In this document: positions 5,892 to 8,924 of the stretch, in pieces
How the letters are laid out: each line of letters opens with the position of its first letter
How positions within the stretch are numbered: the stretch's first letter is position 1
From: Bacteroidales bacterium
GTDB lineage: Bacteria > Bacteroidota > Bacteroidia > Bacteroidales > UBA932
NCBI GenBank assembly: GCA_017548445.1
Contig: JAFYZZ010000029.1
Location: 1 to 8,924 of the forward strand
DNA: 8,924 nt
Reading direction: 5' to 3'
Notes under the pieces: model-generated
Told to the model about the DNA's origin: nothing
Seen by the model: the letters and a program-made list of their open reading frames with translations, nothing else
Database searches by the model: none
Program-made: the position numbers and the translations under genes

Positions 5892-7760
5892 TCATTTCCG
5901 GAGGATTTCCAGGAAGGGGAGCGTGCCTTCGAGCGTCTGGCCGGAGCAACCGACCGGCCCCCGGGGCAGAATGAGCTGTTCCAGGCAGGAGCAGTTCCAG
6001 AAAGCCTTCTCTTCGATGGACGCGATAGTCCTGGGCAGACGGAGCCGGAGGAGGTTCTCGCAGTCGGCGAACATATACGGGCCGACGGTGTCCTCCCTGG
6101 AATAATAGCGGATGCGGACGCCTTGTCCGTCCCGGACCAGCGAGTAGCCCGGTCCGTAGTTCAGGCCCCGGCGGGTCATTTCTTTCCACTGCTCATCCGT
6201 CATCTCGTCCATCTTCCATTCTTTCGGTGTCCCCTGGATGCCCAGCAGGAGGTTGCTGTACTGGGACGTGAGGGTCATTCCCGAGGCGTCCCGCTCCACG
6301 TAGGGCTGCGCCCCGACGAGGGGGCCGCCGACAATCTTCGCGTCGGAAAGGTCCAGTTCCATCAGCCTGCCTTCCGTCGCCATCCGGCGGAGGAAGGCGA
6401 TGTCCTCGCCCCGGATCTTGCCGGTGACCTTCAACCGGGTCACGTCGAGTACCTGCTCCGCCGGGATGGCGGCGGCCAGGGTTCCGGCCTTTTTCACCGT
6501 GACTTCCAGCGCGATGGCCTCCTCCGGACGCATCGGGCGCAGGCCGGTGATGCATCCCGAGATGGGGGCCTTTTCCGGCAGGCGGTACCAGCCGTTGCAC
6601 TGGCCGGCCCAGCCGAAGTTGAAGTGCAGGAATCCGTCCTGATAACCGTCGCAGATGAAGAAATGGTCCGGCCCCTCCAGGATGACGGGCCGGCTGGCTT
6701 CCAGTTCGGTGCGGACCCGTTCCGTAAGATTGCGTATGGACAGCTCGACCCGATACCGGCACGCCGGGCTGAAACCCCAGTTGCCGACCAGGGCGTGGCA
6801 GAACCAGAAGGCGTTCGTGCTGGTCCCTTTCGGCGACAGCCGGGAACGCAGGGATGCGGCAGACAGGTAGAGCAGTTCGTTGTCTTCCAGGTCATTGCGA
6901 TAGCCGTCGGCGATGTCGACGGGGATTGGAGCGGCGCCGACTACCGTCAGTTCGCCTTTCCCGGCAGGGTGGACGGATGCCCCGTAGTATTGGAGGACCT
7001 GCGCAAGCGCGACGGCTCCGCAGCCGGCGATGCAGGTGGAATCCCGTCCCTGGAAGGGAACCCTGGGGAATCCCTGGCAGTATTGACCGCTTTGCCCGAG
7101 GGCGATGTCCCCGAGCAGCGGGGCGAGCGTCCCTTCGGGAATCTCCGCGAAACGCCCGTCCGCACAGGATTTGAGCAGCTGTTCGATGATGTGGTTCTCT
7201 TCTCCGGTCTGCACTCCCAGACCGTTTCCGTAGGCGACGACATCCGACGGCGTCGCCCAGGCGAAGACGTCCCGGCGGGGATCATAAAACGCGTGGACGC
7301 CTCCGGCGGAATGCTGCCGGTCCAGATTCCTGCAATCTTCTCCCTGCCGCAGCAGGAAATCCCGGGCAAGGCGCCACGCCGCGCCGTACTCCGGGTTCGG
7401 CTCCACCTGCAGGGTGGCGCCTGCCACCGTTTGGGGCCCTTTGTCCGTCGACACCGTGATCGCCGGGAGCTGTACCTCACCGGCCGCCAGGCACTTGATC
7501 CGGTAGATGATCTCCACCCGCGAGAGGGAACTTGACAGCCGCTTCTTCGTCTGGTCCAGCTTCAGAAACTGGATCCCGTCGACACTTTCCCCCGAGACCT
7601 GATACTGCCACGATCCGGAAATCTCCAGGACATAGCGGACCTCGAGCGCTTCTCCCTGCACGATCTTCTCCGGCTGCTGGATACGGGACGACCGGATCCC
7701 CGCCGACAAAGACAGGGGCAAGAGCAGCAGGAACAGCGTAATCAGCGCGCGACTTTTCAT
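5892..7760 (-). CDS. Secreted C10-family cysteine peptidase with BatD-like N-domain and leucine-rich tail
   Basis: The order of parts in the 622 residues is as follows. There is a signal peptide (1-20, cut near SLSA/G). A BatD-like beta-sandwich follows (about 27-121: EKIVQGEALEVRYVLE...EIIYRIKCLAAGEVQLPAI...). Next comes an I69-like propeptide region (about 124-225), then the C10 (streptopain/Spi) peptidase domain. Its catalytic Cys is C247 in GCGAVALAQVLQYY and its catalytic His is H366 in GPDHFFICDGY; FNFGWAGQCNGWYRL (380-394) matches the conserved N-x-GWxG-x-x-GWY block. The segment GTLAAAIPAEQVLDVTRLKV...LMELDLSDAKIVGG (426-479) introduces a BspA-type leucine-rich tail with about one repeat (562-600). 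It probably degrades extracellular or periplasmic protein. No T9SS C-terminal domain is visible. ATG at 7760 is chosen; a GTG at 7763 is in frame just before it. Confidence 0.9.
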   Translation of the reverse strand: MKSRALITLFLLLLPLSLSAGIRSSRIQQPEKIVQGEALEVRYVLEISGSWQYQVSGESVDGIQFLKLDQTKKRLSSSLSRVEIIYRIKCLAAGEVQLPAITVSTDKGPQTVAGATLQVEPNPEYGAAWRLARDFLLRQGEDCRNLDRQHSAGGVHAFYDPRRDVFAWATPSDVVAYGNGLGVQTGEENHIIEQLLKSCADGRFAEIPEGTLAPLLGDIALGQSGQYCQGFPRVPFQGRDSTCIAGCGAVALAQVLQYYGASVHPAGKGELTVVGAAPIPVDIADGYRNDLEDNELLYLSAASLRSRLSPKGTSTNAFWFCHALVGNWGFSPACRYRVELSIRNLTERVRTELEASRPVILEGPDHFFICDGYQDGFLHFNFGWAGQCNGWYRLPEKAPISGCITGLRPMRPEEAIALEVTVKKAGTLAAAIPAEQVLDVTRLKVTGKIRGEDIAFLRRMATEGRLMELDLSDAKIVGGPLVGAQPYVERDASGMTLTSQYSNLLLGIQGTPKEWKMDEMTDEQWKEMTRRGLNYGPGYSLVRDGQGVRIRYYSREDTVGPYMFADCENLLRLRLPRTIASIEEKAFWNCSCLEQLILPRGPVGCSGQTLEGTLPFLEILRK

Positions 7761-7764
7761 CACT

Positions 7765-7772
7765 CAAATATA
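7765..7772 (-). promoter_or_regulatory. -7 box of the C10 peptidase gene, 4 nt from the start codon
   Basis: A perfect TATATTTG lies at 7772-7765 on the minus strand, and only AGTG separates it from the ATG at 7760. No -33 TTTG is seen at the usual spacing. With normal spacing, transcription would start at or within a nucleotide or two of the start codon, giving a leaderless mRNA. Confidence 0.6.
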
Positions 7773-7825
7773 ACCATAATCCGCGAATTCCCATCGCCCC
7801 CTTTCCCCGGGACCGCTGCCCCCGG

Positions 7826-7925
7826 GTGCGCCTGGTGGTCCAAAATTCCGCAGAGTAGGAGCAAAAACGGCCATTTTTGCGCCTGGTGGTCCAAAATTTC
7901 ACAGACCAGGCGCACCTGCTCCTAC
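7826..7925 (+). repeat. Structured intergenic repeat element A (tag GCGCCTGGTGGTCC)
   Basis: A 21-nt tag-plus-scaffold unit (TGCGCCTGGTGGTCC followed by AAAATT) occurs at 7827-7847 and again 51 bp later at 7878-7898. An inverted, slightly shortened tag, GACCAGGCGCAC, follows at 7904-7915. Between the direct copies lie GCAGAGTAGGAGC and the near-palindromic core AAAAACGGCCATTTTT (7863-7878). A second small tag, GTAGGAGCA (7855-7863), has an exact inverted copy at 7917-7925. The best hairpin pairs 7878-7887 with 7905-7914, but 7826-7836 could pair with the same inverted copy instead. It contains no plausible gene, sits just upstream of the C10 peptidase promoter, and has the same design as element B in opposite orientation. 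Confidence 0.85.
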
Positions 7926-7980
7926 AAAACCTGCTGCCGGAGGGGTAGGAGGAAGTGGCCGAATGCTATGGGGGGGTGAA

Positions 7981-8070
7981 GTGCGGGAGACGTCCCATTC
8001 CGTGGGACGTCTCCCGCAAAAATGGCCGATTTTGCGGGTAACCTGCAAAATTTTGGGACGTCTCCCGCAC
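7981..8070 (-). repeat. Structured intergenic repeat element B (tag GCGGGAGACGTCCC)
   Basis: Read on the minus strand, the tag TGCGGGAGACGTCCCA occurs at 8069-8054 and again at 8018-8003, exactly 51 bp apart. An inverted copy lies at 7997-7982, forming with the nearer direct copy a perfect 16-bp hairpin around a 5-nt loop (7998-8002). Between the direct copies is the scaffold AAAATTTTGCAG, GTTACCCGC, then AAAATCGGCCATTTTTG, which closely matches element A read on the plus strand. The scaffold is shared but the tag differs almost completely, while all copies within each element agree. The interval 7926-7980 between the elements shows nothing clear apart from a further GTAGGAG at 7945-7951. Confidence 0.85.
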
Positions 8071-8100
8071 GTCCTCCTCTAAATGCCCGCTCGCGAATTG

Positions 8101-8187
8101 CTGTCGGTGGAGCGTAGCGGAGACGGCATTCCCCCTGGAAGGGGGATGTCGCGCAGCGACAGGGGGTTGGAGAAGCGAATGCTCCGC
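8101..8187. repeat. Palindrome-rich intergenic block
   Basis: Two compact hairpins lie side by side: CCCCCT-GGA-AGGGGG (8131-8145) and TGTCGC-GCA-GCGACA (8147-8161). Before them is GGTGGAGCGTAGCGGAGACGGC (8106-8127) and after them AGGGGGTTGGAGAAGCG. No credible reading frame crosses it. It resembles a dispersed, REP-like intergenic sequence rather than a gene or a single terminator, but only one copy is in the window, so dispersal is inferred. Confidence 0.5.
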
Positions 8188-8193
8188 AAAACG

Positions 8194-8219
8194 AAAAAAG
8201 TCAGGCGACAGCCTGACTT
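8194..8219 (-). terminator. Rho-independent terminator of the tRNA-Ala gene
   Basis: AGTCAGGC (8199-8206) pairs with GCCTGACT (8211-8218) over 8 bp (9 with the flanking A-T pair) across a GACA loop, and on the minus strand runs into TTTTT (8198-8194) then CGTTTT. It lies about 10 nt after the tRNA 3' end. The terminator is enclosed by an outer inverted repeat (8179-8194 with 8221-8236) that includes the tRNA acceptor strand. Confidence 0.9.
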
Positions 8220-8228
8220 CTCGTTTTG

Positions 8229-8301
8229 TGGAGCATAGGAGAATCGAACTCCTGACCTTTTGAATGCCATTCAAACGCTCTACCAACTGAGCTAATACCC
8301 C
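8229..8301 (-). tRNA. tRNA-Ala (anticodon GGC)
   Basis: The minus strand folds into a complete 73-nt cloverleaf: acceptor GGGGTAT/ATGCTCC, D-arm AGCTCAGTTGGTAGAGC, anticodon stem TTTGA/TCAAA enclosing loop ATGGCAT, variable loop AGGTC, and T-arm AGGAG-TTCGATT-CTCCT. The anticodon is GGC, reading GCC/GCU alanine codons. The acceptor has the G3-U70 wobble pair, the classic alanine identity element, and discriminator A73. CCA is not encoded, so it must be added after transcription. A promoter lies upstream and a terminator downstream. Confidence 0.96.
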
Positions 8302-8319
8302 GTTTCCCGTTTGGGATTA

Positions 8320-8349
8320 CAAAGGTACTGCTTTTTTTGAAAACTGCAA
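8320..8349 (-). promoter_or_regulatory. Promoter of the tRNA-Ala gene
   Basis: On the minus strand a perfect -7 box TACCTTTG lies at 8327-8320, with a -33 TTG (8349-8347) 19 nt before it. The box ends 18 nt before the tRNA 5' end at 8301, leaving a short 5' leader for RNase P removal. It is divergent from the HAD promoter. Confidence 0.75.
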
Positions 8350-8372
8350 GCGTTTTTCAATAAAATTGGGCG

Positions 8373-8380
8373 TATCTTTG
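8373..8380 (+). promoter_or_regulatory. -7 box of the HAD phosphatase gene, 4 nt from the start codon
   Basis: A perfect TATCTTTG (8373-8380) is followed by only TGTC before the ATG at 8385. No -33 TTTG is seen at the usual spacing. As with the C10 peptidase gene, this arrangement predicts a leaderless mRNA. Confidence 0.65.
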
Positions 8381-8384
8381 TGTC

Positions 8385-8924
8385 ATGAAACACAAGCTGG
8401 TGATTTTTGATCTGGACGGCACGCTCGTGGATACGATCGCAGACCTGGGCACTGCCGTCAATGTGGCGCTGGAAATGAGGAAGTTACCTCTGCATACGCT
8501 CGAAGAATACAGGAAAATGGTCGGAAACGGCGTCCGCAAGCTCGTGCAGCGGGCGATGCCGGAGCAGCTCCAGGGCGATGAAACGCTGCTGGACGCGCTG
8601 CTCGCCGACTTCATATCCTATTATATAGAACATATCGACGACAAGTCCGCTCCCTATCCGGGCGTCCCGGAACTGCTGGTTGAGCTGGACGCCGCCGGTT
8701 GCAAACTGGCCGTCGCCTCCAACAAATTCCAGTCGGGGGCGGAGAAGCTCGTCGGCCGCCTCTTCCCGCAGGTTCCTTTCGTCGCGGTGTGCGGCGGCGG
8801 GGACGGCCGGCCGCTCAAGCCGGACCCGGCCGTGATCCGCCAGATCTGCGACGCGGCGGGCGAGCCGCTGGAGCAGGCGCTGCTGGTGGGCGATTCCGGC
8901 ACGGACATGGCCACGGCCCGGGTC
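8385..8924 (+). CDS. HAD-superfamily hydrolase, phosphoglycolate phosphatase-like (C-terminus cut off)
   Basis: The frame is open for 180 residues to the window edge, so the C-terminus is missing. HAD motifs are all present: motif I FDLDGTLVDT (8-17, nucleophile Asp9 and acid/base Asp11), motif II around Ser112 in LAVASNK, motif III Lys145 in LKPDP, and motif IV VGDSGTDM (168-175, Asp170 and Asp174 for Mg2+). Residues about 18-85 form the alpha-helical C1 cap. This layout is that of the Gph/PGMB-like subfamily, cytosolic Mg2+-dependent phosphatases that act on phosphoglycolate or other small phosphates; the exact substrate is not decided. The start is fixed by motif I lying eight residues in. 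About 30-40 residues should be missing compared with family members. Confidence 0.92.
   Translation, partial: MKHKLVIFDLDGTLVDTIADLGTAVNVALEMRKLPLHTLEEYRKMVGNGVRKLVQRAMPEQLQGDETLLDALLADFISYYIEHIDDKSAPYPGVPELLVELDAAGCKLAVASNKFQSGAEKLVGRLFPQVPFVAVCGGGDGRPLKPDPAVIRQICDAAGEPLEQALLVGDSGTDMATARV

Noticed and set aside
5879..5915. Terminator after the C10 peptidase
   Set aside because: Only a 5-bp TCCGG/CCGGA stem with a 10-nt loop is present, it overlaps the stop codon and it lacks a U-tract.
5892..5960. Frameshift or nonsense truncation of the peptidase leucine-rich tail
   Set aside because: No further leucine-rich repeat is readable in any frame after the stop, so the short tail appears to be the natural end.
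6123..7535. 470-codon plus-strand open frame opposite the C10 peptidase
   Set aside because: It is antisense to a gene with clear catalytic motifs, and its translation is a Val/Asp/Arg/Gly-rich shadow with no domain.
7826..8070. Possible CRISPR array from the repeated tags
   Set aside because: There are only two direct copies per element, the intervening sequence is a conserved palindromic scaffold rather than unique spacers, and no cas gene is near.
8179..8236. Integrase attachment-site duplication at the tRNA 3' end
   Set aside because: The copy of the tRNA end is inverted, whereas att duplications are direct repeats, and no integrase gene is in the window.
7966..8286. 106-codon minus-strand open frame over element B and the tRNA
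   Set aside because: It runs through the tRNA-Ala gene, its terminator and the palindromic repeats, which rules out a normal protein gene.

Overview
This looks like GC-rich chromosome from a member of the Bacteroidota, most likely Bacteroidales. The grounds are six good matches to the Bacteroidota -7 promoter box TAnnTTTG, start codons that mostly lack a Shine-Dalgarno sequence, and typical protein families: a fimbrillin-like lipoprotein with a FISUMP-type C-terminus, a C10 (streptopain-family) cysteine peptidase with a BatD-like N-terminal domain and a BspA-type leucine-rich tail, and tiny 'Y..P' peptides. I cannot name the genus from the sequence alone.

Layout from left to right. A partial minus-strand gene leaves the window at position 1, directly downstream of a ybjQ-family gene. 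Divergently, two short secreted or envelope proteins (552-1064 and 1085-1828, plus strand) form an operon that ends in a strong terminator at 1850-1884. From there to about 7770 everything reads on the minus strand. In transcription order this stretch is: the C10 peptidase (7760-5892), a 35-residue peptide (5825-5718) 5 nt ahead of a BASS-family Na+-coupled transporter (5712-4729), a class II ketose-bisphosphate aldolase with its own promoter and terminator (4630-3806), then a 43-residue peptide (3545-3414) ahead of the fimbrillin/FISUMP lipoprotein (3397-1898). Positions 7773-8228 hold no gene but are full of structured repeats. A tRNA-Ala(GGC) follows on the minus strand (8301-8229), and a HAD phosphatase runs off the right end on the plus strand (8385 onward).

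Two things stand out. First, the two tiny peptides are clear paralogues: they align without gaps from the initiator Met over 28 residues. Each is the first gene of a two-gene minus-strand unit whose second gene encodes an envelope or membrane protein. Second, the intergenic region holds two repeat elements that share a scaffold and a 51-bp internal period but carry different 'tag' sequences. Within each element the tag occurs twice directly and once inverted, so two direct copies could compete to pair with one inverted copy. The two elements lie in opposite orientation. I know of no described family with this design, but I could not search.

Smaller points: the peptidase and phosphatase genes both have the -7 box ending only 4 nt before a start codon that cannot sensibly be moved, which predicts leaderless mRNAs. 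The tRNA terminator is framed by a near-perfect inverted repeat that includes the tRNA acceptor 3' strand.
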